DNA of 64,000 bases, from positions 185,745 to 249,744 of the forward strand of contig JAUJYZ010000528.1 in assembly GCA_033675265.1 (NCBI GenBank), written 5' to 3'. The notes below the pieces were generated by a model. That model was given only the letters and a program-made list of their open reading frames with translations, was not told the DNA's origin and searched no databases. The position numbers and the translations under genes are program-made. The stretch comes from Actinostola sp. cb2023. Lineage: Eukaryota > Cnidaria > Anthozoa > Actiniaria > Actinostolidae. Below, one piece after another: positions 31,971-42,984 of this stretch (the stretch's first letter is position 1; each line of letters opens with the position of its first letter).

Positions 31971-32861
31971 CACGGCGGGCATAAATGACCCTAAAATCGC
32001 TCACTGAAAACGTCCTCTTTTTCCAAAATCATTCATATTTTCAAAAGTCTTCCATGAAATGAAATAAAAATTTCAGAGTTTCTTTATTAAAGGTAGTGTG
32101 ATATTCCAAACTACTCGTTGGCAAAATCTGACGTAATGATGACGTCATAATAAAAAGTTACAATTGCTTTGAAAATTTAGGTTAAGCACAATGATAAAAT
32201 AAAGTGCACATGTTGAAAGAGAATAACATCTTGTGCACTTCGGTGAACTTCTCATAATGTTCCGATTATTAGAACCTGAGTTATAAGGGATTTAGTGTTT
32301 TTATGACGTCATTATTTATGACGTCATCGGTGAAATAAAAAAACAGTTTGAAGGGGAGAAATCAGTAAAATGACTTTATTTACATTTATTATTGTTACAG
32401 AAGTATGTTAATTCTACACAGTGGCGGATTTTTATGTTCATTGCCTCTATTAGAGATATTTTAAAATATATGTGACGTCATAATGACGTGTTAACTTTTT
32501 TAATTGTTTTTAAAATATTATTTGAACTACTTACGCTCAAAAAATCAAAATTCTAAAACCAACCAAATTTCCGCATGTCATAGTTCTTCCAATACGCTAA
32601 GTAAAGCGCTAAAATGTTTTCAAACAAAAAAGTTTTACCAAGCGATGTATTTTACCGATGGTTTTGTATGAATTATTTCCCGCCAAATTTTCCCGGGAAA
32701 AAATATCAAGTTTAAATATTCATAACTCTGGTTGCCTTCGTTCAATTTCAAAACGGTTTTCGATTTTAGGCTAGTTATCACGAGAACAACGAAGTAACAT
32801 CAATTTTGCGATTTTCCAAAAATTTCATACGAGCGATTTTCGAGCCATTTATGCCCACCGT
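31971..32861. mobile_element. 891-bp PIF/Harbinger-like MITE in an intron
   Basis: Ends CACGGCGGGCATAAATG/CATTTATGCCCACCGTG with TAA on both sides (31968-31970, 32862-32864), a TWA-type duplication. The interior is non-coding and carries several TGACGTCA palindromes. Confidence 0.7.
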
Positions 32862-33114
32862 GTAATAAAAAAGAATTAATAAAGTCTAAACAAATGAAAG
32901 CCACATATTCAAAACAACATGTCGTGTGTAACATGGGCAGAGAGTTGTGTGTGATTACAATACAGTACTGACGGATGAGAGCGAGCAGTCATCTTGTTAG
33001 CTTGTTTTGTTATCAATAGATTACTGGCCATTATCGTTAACGCCTTTTGACGTCATCTATGCATCTGTTTTGACCAAAGTGATGCACGGCCAAGTTATTT
33101 GAAATCAAAGTTAC

Positions 33115-33226
33115 CTGGACTGTGACTTTGTTGCTTTCACGTTTCTCCAAATGTACAACACCAGCAGTATGTTGAATAGTAAAGACACTGCGAGGAAAGT
33201 TGCGCACACACCAACTACCGTAGCAC
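33115..33226 (-). CDS. Transmembrane exon of the Ig/FN3 receptor gene
   Basis: 112 nt between acceptor ctatcag and donor AG|gtaact. The translation ATVVGVCATFLAVSLLFNIL and then LVLYIWRNVKATKSQ is one membrane helix followed by a basic stop-transfer segment. It starts in phase 1, matching the phase-1 end of the FN3 exon at 34851. Confidence 0.75.
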
Positions 33227-33280
33227 CTGATAGCAACAGAACGGTACGAAAAGAGATGGACAGTAGTTGAAGGATCATTT

Positions 33281-33560
33281 TAATTAGCTTTTTCCATATA
33301 GAGCGGGAAACTGGGTTCGAGTTGAGACCGCAAGGCATGTATGGATTGTTTGGAAGGACAGAATTACATTTGACTATTGATTCCCGTGGAAGTTTAGCTC
33401 CTGGGATGTCTTCTTCGGTGAGTAAAATATGTTCTTTAGATGGGACTGTCGAATTTTACGAAGGACGCCATTACTATTTTTGTCCTTCCAAACAATCCAT
33501 ACATGCTTTGCGGTCCCAACTCGAACCCAGTTTCCCGCTCTATATGGAAAAGGCGAATTA
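33281..33560. mobile_element. 280-bp palindromic MITE
   Basis: Left arm 33281-33385 and right arm 33440-33560 are inverted copies (TTTTTCCATATAGAGCGGGA versus CCCGCTCTATATGGAAAA). Related arms occur at 33824-33890 and 34585-34652, so this is a family. Confidence 0.7.
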
Positions 33561-33823
33561 AGAAATGAATTAATTAATATGTCAAGGACGTACAGTGCTC
33601 ACATCAATATAATATTTCAAGTTATTACATTAAACTAATGCATGATCATGAAGCCTATGTACAGAAACATTTTGATTGAGTTTAATATTTCAAGTGTTTG
33701 TACTTACTATATCCCTTTTGCTGGTCAGCTGACGTGCGTAAAGAACTGTTAGTGTAACCTAGGTAACAAAACACGAAAACAACCAAACGCAACGTTATCA
33801 GATGCAGGTATATTTTCCTTTGC

Positions 33824-34652
33824 CTAAACGTGTGGAAGACTGGATTCGAATCGTGATCGCAAAGCATCTATGGATTGTTGGGTGGACAAGTCGGCCATAT
33901 TTAATGTAATAATAATAATAATAACGGTCGTTCTAAATAGCGCATTTCACATTGTCTCAATGCGCTTTACAACCGATGGAGGACTTTTTCGGGCTGCATA
34001 TGATAGGCGCCTACGGCAGCCGAGCAGCTTACGATCATGAGGAGTTAGTATGTTAGTGTGTTATGCCTCCAATTTGAAGTAGGCTGTTGAACCGGGTAAC
34101 AATCCCCTACTCTTACGAAGAGTTCAACAGGTTATTTTAATGTCACCCGTGAACAGGTTAGATTAGGGTTTGGGGTTTGGGAGACAGGACCTACGGTTTG
34201 ACGTCCTTATCCGAGAAGACGTGAAGGTCTAACCATTTGCAGATGTAACAATCCCCTACTCTTACAAAGAGTTCAACAGGTTCTTTTAATGTCCCCCGTG
34301 GACAGGTTAGATTAGGGTTTGGGAGACAGGACCTACGGTTTAGCGTCCTTATCCGAGAAGACGTGAAGGTCTAACTATTTGCAGATGTAATTACAAAGGC
34401 AGCACCTTCTCATTTACTTTAAGATCCTGAGTACTTATCCGGCCGGGACTCGAACCACGAACCTCCCGCACAATAGAATGTGTTCTAGAGTTATATTGCC
34501 CTGGGGATATCATTTTCTTTCAGAAATATATTTACCTTTGCTTTATCTGAAAGAGCTTATTTTACAGATCACACCATGTGTGGATTTATCCAATCAAACA
34601 ATCCAAAGATGCTTTGTGGTCGTCATTCGAACCCAGTCTTCCACTCGTTTAG
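33824..34652. mobile_element. Second copy of the same MITE family, split by a SINE
   Basis: Left arm 33824-33892 (TGGAAGACTGGATTCGAATC...GCAAAGCATCTATGG) and right arm about 34585-34652 are inverted. The sequence between is mostly a SINE-like insertion (33905-34480). Confidence 0.6.
33905..34480 (-). mobile_element. tRNA-related SINE with an internal about 150-bp duplication
   Basis: On the minus strand it begins near a B-box-like GTGGTTCGAGTCCCGGCC (about 34440-34458) and ends in GCGCTATTTAGAACG plus (TTA)n at 33905-33935. The segment 34098-34246 is repeated at 34247-34389 with few changes (blocks ACAATCCCCTACTCTTAC, GACCTACGGTTT). Confidence 0.6.
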
Positions 34653-34850
34653 ATTTCATGTTGATTGATTTGTTGTTTCGTACTTCAAAGCATTACCGAC
34701 ATTGACCAAAGAAGTTCTTGTATAATAAGCCAGTTCACGTTGTCGTCCGCCATTTTGATTTGGGACAAAGGCGGCAAAATTGATAGAAATCTGGATCACT
34801 TTGACTTGCCGTAACTTGAACTGGCTTATTGAACAATTGTTTATACTTAC

Positions 34851-35174
34851 AAAGAGTTGTAGTAGTGGGTGTAGTAGTAGTTTCAACAGGTATAATCACA
34901 GCCTTTGCTTTACTATCATCTGGTAGGCTTTCTCCATCTTTATTCCATGCAGTAACAATAAAACTGTACTTCTTTCCTGGATCAAGGTTTTCTACCGTGT
35001 ATGTGAACAATGTAGCAGTCACGTCTATCTTTGACAAACTGCCATCCATTCCAATCACTTTCTTGTGGATTGTATATTTTATTATTTCACCTCCATTTTC
35101 GTCAGGTTTTGACCAGGTCAACGTTACTGATGTGTGATGGATGCGAACCTCAAACTCAGGTAAAGATGGTGGAC
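34851..35174 (-). CDS. Fibronectin type III exon
   Basis: 324 nt, phase 1-1, acceptor gtttattag and donor T|gtaagt. Reads PPSLPEFEVRIHHTSVTLTW...GGEIIKYTIHKK...FTYTVENLDPGKKYSFIVTAWNKDGES, with the conserved Trp, Tyr and NLxPxxxYxFxVxAxNxxG pattern of FN3. A Thr-rich stalk (VETTTTPTTTT) follows before the donor. Lies between the Ig exon and the TM exon of one receptor gene. Confidence 0.85.
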
Positions 35175-35594
35175 CTAATAAACAGATCAATGCAAATCAG
35201 GACCATAATAAATCATTACACGTGAAATATGCCTGTGCTAAACCAACTTGTTTCATATTTGTTCGCCAGCAGCTCGATCGTGTAGTTCCGTTATCTCTTT
35301 GGTTACCTATTGTCAAATCTACTGTACATTTTTAATTATGTAATAAATACTAATTTATAAAATTATTTGTGTTACATACATTTGATAATTGCTTTAGAAT
35401 TTACCAAATCAGTTTGATAAAAAATGTAACTGTAGCTGTGGATGTAGCTGTGGCGAAACGAGACGCCATTTTGAATCTCGTCCCAAAACAGTGAATAGCC
35501 AAGGTTATTCCGAGTTACGAGAGCCTATCAAAACGCGCCCAAATTGGTATCCACTCACTTGGTAAATACTAAATAATATTATTTTGTTACTTAC

Positions 35595-35870
35595 ATTTGA
35601 CTGTCACATCAACATGTGCTGTTTTTGTATATTTTTGTCCACCATAGACATTCCTTGCTGTACAGACGTACTTGCCAGCATCAGACTTGACTGCATTAAG
35701 GATTGTTAATGTACCATCAGATATCGTATGTCCAGGTTTTATAGGTACATTATTCGCTCTTGACCAGGAAGTAGAGACAGGTGGATTACCTGCTGCCTTA
35801 CATTTTAGTATGATGACATCACCTTGTGTGACAGTAGTGTTATCAGGTGAGGTGGTGATGTCTGGTGGAT
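35595..35870 (-). CDS. Immunoglobulin I-set exon
   Basis: 276 nt, phase 1-1, acceptor ttttacatttag and donor T|gtaagt. Reads PPDITTSPDNTTVTQGDVIILKC...W...GTLTILNAVKSDAGKYVCTARN, with both Cys residues, the core Trp and the DAGKYVC signature. Typical cell-adhesion/receptor module directly upstream of the FN3 exon. Further 5' exons are not evident: beyond it lies a tandem repeat and then the second polymerase gene. Confidence 0.88.
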
Positions 35871-35939
35871 CTAAATGTAAAATATAAGATTAATATAACT
35901 TGTCCATTCTTTGTCAAGTAGGTGAGTTAATACAGAGTG

Positions 35940-36690
35940 AACATACAGTAAACACGGTATAAAACCTATACAGACCATAAAACTAATCCATTCAGTGTCA
36001 TACATACAATATACAGTAACCACGGTATAAAACCTATACAGACCATAAAACTAACCCATTCAGTGTCATACATACAATATACAGTAACCACGGTATAAAA
36101 CCTATACAGACCATAAAACTAACCCATTCAGTGTCATATTTACAATATACATTAACCACGGTATAAGACCTACAGACCATAAAACTAACCCATTCAGTGT
36201 CATACTTACAATATACAGTAACCACATTATAAGACCTACAGACCATAAAACTAACCCATTCATTGTCATACTTACAACATACAGTAACCACGGTATAAGA
36301 CCTACAGACCATAAAACTAACCCATTCATTGTCATACTTACAACATACAGTAACCATGGTATAAGACCTACAGACCATACAACTAACCCATTCAGTGTCA
36401 TACTTACAATATACAGTAACCACGGTATAAGACCTACAGACCATAAAACTAACCCATTCATTGTCATACTTACAACATACAGTAACCAAGGTATAAGACC
36501 TACAGACCATAAAACTAACACATTCATTGTCATACTTACAACATACAGTAACCAAGGTATAAGACCTACAGACCATAAAACTGACCTATCCAGTGTCATA
36601 CTTACAATATACAGTAACCACGGTATAAGACCTACAGACCATAAAACTAACCCATTCAGTGCCATACTTACAATATACGATAACCATTGT
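35940..36690. repeat. 66-bp minisatellite, about 11 copies
   Basis: Unit contains AGTAACCACGGTATAAGACC and CAGACCATAAAACTAACCCA. The first copies on the left are 68 bp (extra TA in ACCTATACAGACC). Because 66 is divisible by three, long open frames of 22-residue repeats appear on the minus strand; they have no other support. Confidence 0.92.
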
Positions 36691-36772
36691 CGTGGATTTT
36701 CCTGTGGCGTTTCAAAATGTCCTTTCTTGCAAAGGTTTTCTCACAGGTCTCACACTGAAATCGCGTCCGCAT
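36689..36772 (-). pseudogene. Single C2H2 finger exon, apparently the inverted first exon of the polymerase gene
   Basis: ATG 36772 opens MRTRFQCETCEKTFARKDIL and closes with a KRHRKIHD linker, one complete C2H2 finger, on the strand opposite to the following gene. It ends in ATCCACGACAA, the same 11 bases with which the plus-strand finger exon starts at 36917. The two would read as adjacent fingers if this piece were turned round, so a local inversion is inferred. Confidence 0.5.
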
Positions 36773-36916
36773 GGGTGAAGGTTCCTACAAATAGAGAATC
36801 ACAAAAATAAACAAAACCATCAAATAAAGCACAGTGTAACAGATAGACTGATATTTTGATGAGAGAGTTTCTTTGTGTTTCGTTTGAATCATGCAGCAGT
36901 ATTGATTTATTTTGTT

Positions 36917-37175
36917 ATCCACGACAAAGCTCCAGTACACAAGTGCAACATCTGTGGGAAGAAATTCAATCGCCTGGACTATCTAAAGAAGCACAAAAAA
37001 GTTCACGAAAAGCGAGCTGTGGAAAGCGAGTTCAAATGCAACACCTGTGGATAAGTTTTTAGAAATGCTGCCTCATTGAAAGCCCACATCAACTCAGTGC
37101 ATCCCTCACCACCACCACCAGCACCGTCAACAACAACAGAAGAAACACGAAAAAGACCGCAAAACGACCATCAGG
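36917..37175 (+). pseudogene. C2H2 finger exon of the second PolB gene (one nonsense codon)
   Basis: Reads IHDKAPVHKCNICGKKF...HKKVH, then a second finger FKCNTCG-stop-VFRNAASLKAHINSVH in which a TAA replaces the usual Lys codon (37051-37053 region). A Pro/Thr-rich linker then runs to a donor at 37176 (G|gtaaac). The next exon at 37405 begins with AG, restoring phase 1. These fingers stand at the same place relative to the polymerase as those of the Polinton PolB. Confidence 0.65.
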
Positions 37176-37404
37176 GTAAACTTAATATAAAATAATAATA
37201 ATAATATTTATTTATTTAATATTTGATATATGACGCGTTTTACTCAAAAGCGCTTTAGATCAATCAACATCGTACTATAATTAACTATCTTATAAAAATA
37301 CTTGGATTATAATAATAATTAATCTATAATATTAATATAAAAACTTTTATCCAATAAGATTCCGTATTCAATTCGATGACTGATTGATTTTACTCTCGTT
37401 TTAG

Positions 37405-38086
37405 AGGAAACAACACCAAAGAAGTCTAAGTCCACTTCCAACATCCAGGAAGTCAACGCAGGAGCAAGCACCAGTTGGCAGTCCGATCCTCTTAGGGGCC
37501 GTCGACATATTCACCTTTCCCCGCTTAACGTCCACTGGACGTTTAGGGGGGGGGAGGGGGTAAGGCGAGAAAAAAATTGGACGTTAGTGTGGGGAATTTT
37601 TGTAAAAAAATGTTTTTTTACTTCATGTTGAAATCAAAAAGAAAGCAAAGATAAAACAGACAAACTAGTGGTCCGTTCTAACAAACTTCGGTATTATATA
37701 AATAGATTCTGATATAAACTATCGAAAATCTTGGACGACCACCTCTGTTTGTGGTGGCTTGAGTACGAGAATGCTTGGATTACCTGTGGTATCCCAGCGT
37801 TCATTGGGAATTAGACAAAATGGCGGTGGACTCACCGAATATATTGTGCACAATTAATTAATAGCCATAAATAGTCATAGAGCCAAGATATAGAGATACA
37901 AAATAATTGTTATTAAGGAGAATGAAGTGAACTACATGGAATGGGGGCAGTTTGGAGGATTTTCCAGCGGCATAAAGAACCTTGGACTGTTGTTCGCTAC
38001 CGTTTGTTTTGAATCATGTTGCCGAATGCAAAACCATTCCCACGCATTTTCAATACGAAAAACAGGAAATTCCAAGTGGACGTTAA

Positions 38087-38130
<44 letters not shown>

Positions 38131-38833
38131 CTGACCTAAACGTCCAGTGGACGTTAAGCGGGGAAAGATGAATATGTCGACGGCCCCTTATGATGCCACC
38201 GGATGTCTACATCCCTAACGATGAACCCTCTGTGCGAAATGTTGTACGAGAACACTGGCGGGGAATCAGGACGAGACAGAGCCGCAGGAATCGAATTCAG
38301 GACTGGTATAACTTTCGCCTCGAGTCCTACGAGCGACATGTATTCCAACTATTCCTGGACCAAATCCTGGCCGATCAGTCTACGGTATTTAAATTAAATC
38401 TGTCGTTTGGTTTCGTTTTGCGAAACACTGAGACTGGGAATCTGCAGTACTATCACGCATCAGTCAACAACCATCGTGTGTTTGAACAGCCGTTCCTGAT
38501 TGGTAACGTTAGAGACATCGAGCAAGTTGTAAATGCCATCCATGACCTAGATATCACAGAATGGGTCAAGCAGCAACGCCCCAACTCTAAGTGGATCGTG
38601 GATGTTGTAACCAATGTCTGCTTTTACGTGTCCAAGATTCGAGGCCATCCCATTGGCAGATCCGTACTCCTCCCGCCCTTTATCTTGAACAACAGAGGTG
38701 TTTGTGCACTAGACTGTAGCGATAAATCTGGCCAGCCCTACCGTGATCAGTTGTGTTTCTTTCGCTGCCTTGCCCTCCACAACGGTTGTCATCTAAAAAA
38801 CCTAGAAAGGGATACTAAGCACTATTTTGAAAG
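37405..38833 (+). pseudogene. N-terminal exon of the second PolB gene, split by a MITE
   Basis: Acceptor ttttag at 37404. A lysine-rich segment TTPKKSKSTSNIQ leads to the MITE (37495-38187). After it the frame resumes with PPDVYIPNDEPSVRNVVREH, continues through a region of two beta-rich blocks, and reaches CALDCSDKSGQPYRDQLCFF, comparable to the CFLWSVLAAKHP domain of the Polinton polymerase. The donor at 38834 (AG|gttagt) fits the next acceptor at 39288. Apart from the insertion this exon is open. Confidence 0.65.
37495..38187. mobile_element. 693-bp PIF/Harbinger-like MITE with a poly-G tract
   Basis: About 50-bp terminal inverted repeats starting GGGGCCGTCGACATATTCA, flanked by TTA (37492-37494, 38188-38190). 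The target lies inside a coding exon that is in frame once the element and one TTA are removed. The interior has a run of about 38 G (38092-38129) and no ORF. Confidence 0.85.
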
Positions 38834-39288
38834 GTTAGTTCTCATTAAAATAGTTGACATTTTCATTCATTTAGCTCATTTTTATTCATTTACCTATTTT
38901 TATTCATTTATTTATTTTTATTCATTTATTTATTTTTATTCATTTATTTATTTTTCATTTACTTATTTTTATTCATTTACGTATTTTTAGTCATTTACTT
39001 ATTTTTATTCATTTATTTATTTTTCATTTACTTATTTTTATTCTTTTATTCATTTATTTTTATTCATTTATTTATTTTTCATTTACTTATTTTTATTCAT
39101 TTATTTATTTTGATTCATTTACTTATTTTGATTCATTTATTTATTTTTTATTCATTTACTTATTTTTATTGATTTATATATTTAGATTCATTTATTTATA
39201 TATTTATTTATTCATTTTTTTATTTTATTCATTTACTTATTTTTCATTTAGTTCCATTCATTCATTTATTATTTTAATTGTGCTTCAG
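38834..39288. repeat. Intron filled by ATTCATTTA-type low-complexity repeat
   Basis: Between donor 38834 and acceptor 39288. Almost entirely permutations of TTTTTATTCATTTATTTA with 12- to 16-base periodicity. Confidence 0.85.
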
Positions 39289-40263
39289 GTATCTTGAAAT
39301 ATTTCCTCAAGAAGCCGGGATCTTTCAAGGGATCAAACTAGAAGAGCTCAGTGAACTTGAGAAGCTGTACGAAATCAATATTGGCGTTTACTCTCTCGAA
39401 CCGAGTGATGACTCTGATGAAAATGAAGCGGAAGACTTAGACCGACCTGAGATCATCGCTCGCCTGGTTCAACGCTCCCATCGCCACTATACCACCACCC
39501 TAAACCTCAACCTCTACAAACATCACTTCAGCTACATCAAAAGTCTGCCTCGGTATTCCAAGTCTTACCGGTGCTCGCGCTGTGGCAAGTATTGGAAGCA
39601 TGTGGGTATGCTACACCGCCACGAGCGTACCTGTGAAGCCAAAGTCCGTTATCGGTTTCCTGGCAGCACCAGGAAGGTATAGCGATTCCTGAATCACACC
39701 GTTACTTTCCTTATCGAGCCACCTTTGATTTTGAATGTATGTTGAACCGAGAAGAGTGCCCAAACGACACCAAAAAACTGAGCTGGGTAGCCAAGCATAT
39801 CCCTCTGAGTGCGAGTGTTTGCTCCAATGTACCAAGCTACGACCAGCCACAGTGTTTTGTCACCGATGGGGATAGTAAAGATTTAGTCAAGCATATGATA
39901 GACTATTTGGTTCAGATCAGCCAAGAAAGTTACAACCTGTTGAAAGAACAGTTTGCGGAGGTGTTCACAGCCATTGATGAGAAGATTGGGGGAAATAACG
40001 AGCCTGAAGCTACAGAAGAGAGAGTTGAGAATGTTGATGATCGCGGAATTGATGTGCTGGAGAGTGGTGATGAAGATGAAGAAGAGATAGAAGAAGAGAA
40101 TGAGGAAGACCGAGCATTTATCGATGATGACTGTAGCGAACAGCAAGACCCATGTTTCTACCAAGCGCTCAACCAGGAACTTGGCGAAAGAACCGTCCAA
40201 ACCGAACGTGGAAATCCTGAACACCAAGAAAAGAAAATAGAACACCCACTTGCACGATTGAAG
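39289..40263 (+). pseudogene. Second PolB gene: C2H2 finger and exonuclease-start exon (internal deletion/frameshift)
   Basis: Opens YLEIFPQEAGIFQGIKLEEL, continues INIGVYSLEPS...HYTTTLNLNLYKHHFSYIK and a C2H2 finger (YRCSRCGKYWKHVGMLHRHERTC). It then loses frame at about 39665-39680, where several residues expected before GIAIPESHRYFPYRA appear missing. Exo I follows as ATFDFECM. A long acidic linker (EEEIEEENEEDRAF) precedes the donor at 40264. Domain order parallels the Polinton PolB N-terminus. Confidence 0.7.
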
Positions 40264-40391
40264 GTAAGAAACTAGAAATTAGTATTAGAGTGCGCAGAGG
40301 TGATATGCAAATAACCGTGTAGTTAATTTTACATGCTGTACCGGTACAAGGTTGAATTATTTTCTGACGAGTTTATTTTATATATTTTTAG

Positions 40392-41057
40392 GTCAAGTTA
40401 GAAGAGTATTTGAAGGAACTGCCGGTTCTGGGTTTTAACACGGGGAAGTACGATCTGAACGCCACCAAAGAGTTTCTATTTCCCGTGCTGAATGAACAAG
40501 AAGTCGTCAAGTTCGCTGTGAAAAGAAACAACAACTTCATGTGTTTAATACCATGCTGAGGCAAGGTATTTCTATCCCTGGCGTCACGCTGACCTACCTC
40601 TTCATGACTCTAGAACCAGACATCTTCTTCTCGCTGTTCGACGAGAAAAACAAAGATCTTTACCATCTATTTAAGATAAACATGGTTGGTGGTCCAAGCA
40701 TCATCTTTCATCGCTACCACGAAGCAGGAAAAACAAAAATTAGAGCGGTGGAGATGAAAGCGCAAGGGAAAGAAGCAAAAGATTGCCAAAAGATCGTTGG
40801 TTTCGATGCCAATGCGCTGTACCTCGGTGCGATCATGCAGGATATACCTACTGGACCCTTCACAAGACGAAGAGAAGAAACTGGTTTCAAAAAAGAAAGT
40901 TCCATCAAGATGGCCACCGAGTGGTTGGAGTGGGAAGCTGAGCAGAGAAAGATAACCATTCGTCACCAAGTCAACGACACAGAGAAAAGGATTGGAGAGA
41001 GAAGACTGCCGGTTGATGGGTTCCATGGGCCAAGTCAGACGGTGTTTCAGTTTCATG
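40392..41057 (+). pseudogene. Second PolB gene: palm motif A exon, Exo II/III region partly deleted
   Basis: Starts VKLEEYLKELPVLGFNTGKYDL (Exo II-like NTGKYD). The frame breaks at about 40535-40551, and the Exo III region expected there appears to be missing. It then runs RQGISIPGVTLTYLF, GGPSIIFHRY and motif A GFDANALYLGAIMQDIPTG, to a donor at 41058. Lack of the Exo III part suggests a deletion on top of the frameshift. Confidence 0.75.
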
Positions 41058-41239
41058 GTAAGTTTTTAGTTCGTTTCCTTTCTCTTCTTTGTTTCATTCA
41101 TTCACATCTATTCACTACTTTGTTTCGTTTGTGTTTTATATGTAATCACCATGGTACCGTTTGGGCTCCCTGTGTTATGATTGGGCTTCCCGCGTATTTT
41201 GTTATATCTCAATGCAGTTCTTTTTTGCCTCCTTGATAG

Positions 41240-41903
41240 GATGTTACTGGCATGGCCATGACTGTACTCTTAACCAAGGGAAAGAGATGAATGAAACGAG
41301 AAAAAGCCCCTAAGCGAACTAAGAGCTGAAACTGAAGCCAACACCGAATACATCCTGGATCATGGTTATGAAGTGGTCGAGATGTGGGAATGCGAGTGGC
41401 GGCGCATAAAGAAAACCAATCTCTCAGTGAAACACTTCTTGAATTCCAAGTTTCAAAGACCTCTTGACACCAAATGGACCATGACTCAACAGGAGATCCT
41501 CCAAGCGATCCGTGACCAGCAGCTGTTTGGAGTGGTCGAATGTGATATTCGTGTCCCTGAACATCTGAAACCCAAGTTCAGTGAGATGTGCCCCATCTTT
41601 AAGAATGTAGAGATCAGTCGTGAAGACATTGGTCAGTACATGAAATATTTCGCTGTGGAACACAACATAATGCCTCGACCATGCCGCAGCTTAATTGGAA
41701 GTTTCTTTGCGGAGAACATCTTGTTGGCCACTCCTCTGATCAAGTGGTACTTGGACCATGGATTGGAGGTTACCAAAATCTACCAAGTGGTTGAGTACAC
41801 CCCAAAGCCGTGTTTTAAAGCCTTTGGCGATGCCGTGTCTGATGCCCGTAGAGCTGGGGATGTTGATCCCAACAAAGCCATCATTGCGGATACCATGAAA
41901 TTG
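41240..41903 (+). pseudogene. Second PolB gene: fingers-region exon, frameshifted
   Basis: Begins GCYWHGHDCTLNQGKEMNET, shifts frame near 41305, then LSELRAETEANTEYILDHGY...MWECEWRRIKK, RSLIGSFFAENILLATPLIK, and DVDPNKAIIADTMKL up to donor gtaagt at 41904. The following exon supplies NSSYGKT, so motif B is split by the intron. Confidence 0.75.
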
Positions 41904-41977
41904 GTAAGTTCGTTTAGATGCTACACTATACACAATTATTGACAGTAGATTAACATTTTATGTAATCTTTCATACAG

Positions 41978-42731
41978 GTTGGCAATTCAAGTTATGGGAA
42001 GACTATTACTGACCAACTTAAACATCGAGAGGTGAAATTCTGTGACGAAGTCAAAGCTTCGCAATTAGTGAACACCCCATTCTTCAGACAAATTGATAAC
42101 ATCGCCGAAAATACTTACGAAGTCCAATCTGCCAAGAAAAAAATGTCATTGAATTTGCCTGTACAGATAGGTTTTTTCGTATATCAGTACGCTAAGCTTC
42201 GCATGTTACAATTTTATTTTGATTGTTTAGATACATTTTTAGATCGTAGTGACTTTGAATACTGCGAGATGGATACGGATTCAGCGTATATTGCCATATC
42301 GGGTCAATCGATAGAAAGTTTAGTAAAACCAGAGTTAAGAGAGCAATTTGTTGCGGAGAAACACCACTGGTTTCCCCGCACCGATACCCCAACCAACAGA
42401 GCATATGATAATTAAAAGAACCCCTGGTTTGTTTAAAGAGGAATGGTCTGGGGATGGTATTATAGGCCTAAATAGCAAGACTTATTATTGTTTCGGTAGA
42501 TCTGATAAATTTAGTTGTAAGGGGATCATACAGAAGTGTAATGACATCAATAAGGATACATACTTAAATGTTCTGTTGAGTAGAAAAAGCGCTTCTGGTG
42601 TTAACCGTGGCTTTCGTGTTGTGAACAACACCGTGTATACTTACAAACAAGTAAGAGCGGGGTTTTCATACTTTTACCCTAAGCGCAAAGTATTAGCAGA
42701 TGGGGTAACCACTGTTCCCCTCGATCTATAA
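41978..42731 (+). pseudogene. Second PolB gene: motif B/C exon and C-terminus, frameshifted
   Basis: VGNSSYGKTITDQL completes motif B. Motif C is CEMDTDSAYIAISG (catalytic Asp pair). After a frame change near 42400-42410 the protein continues PGLFKEEWSGDGIIGLNSKT and YYCFGRSDK..., ending VTTVPLDL at 42731. AATAAA-like signals follow at about 42790. It belongs to the protein-primed type-B polymerase family (DNA_pol_B_2-like) that is abundant in cnidarian genomes. No capsid, ATPase or integrase gene accompanies it here. Confidence 0.78.
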
Positions 42732-42984
42732 GTGATAAATTAGTTCAAATGGCTTAACTTTTGTATATATTTTAAAGCTAAATTATTTGTAAATAAAATA
42801 CTCTTGAATTTTACACTATATAAGGGTAAAAAATGTACATTGATTAGAATATTTATTTCATTCTTATGACATACTCAATAAACATGTTTATGCTCTAAAT
42901 TGGTTGATTTTGTCCGAGATGCGTAGTGAGGACTATCAGGACAAACGGAGACAGCCCCAAGAAAAAAAAACACTTTGACTGTCA

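Noticed and set aside
36034..36665. Two long minus-strand ORFs (180 and 187 residues) with 22-residue repeats
   Set aside because: They arise because the 66-bp minisatellite unit is divisible by three and lacks stops. Several frames are open, with no start context, domain or splice support.
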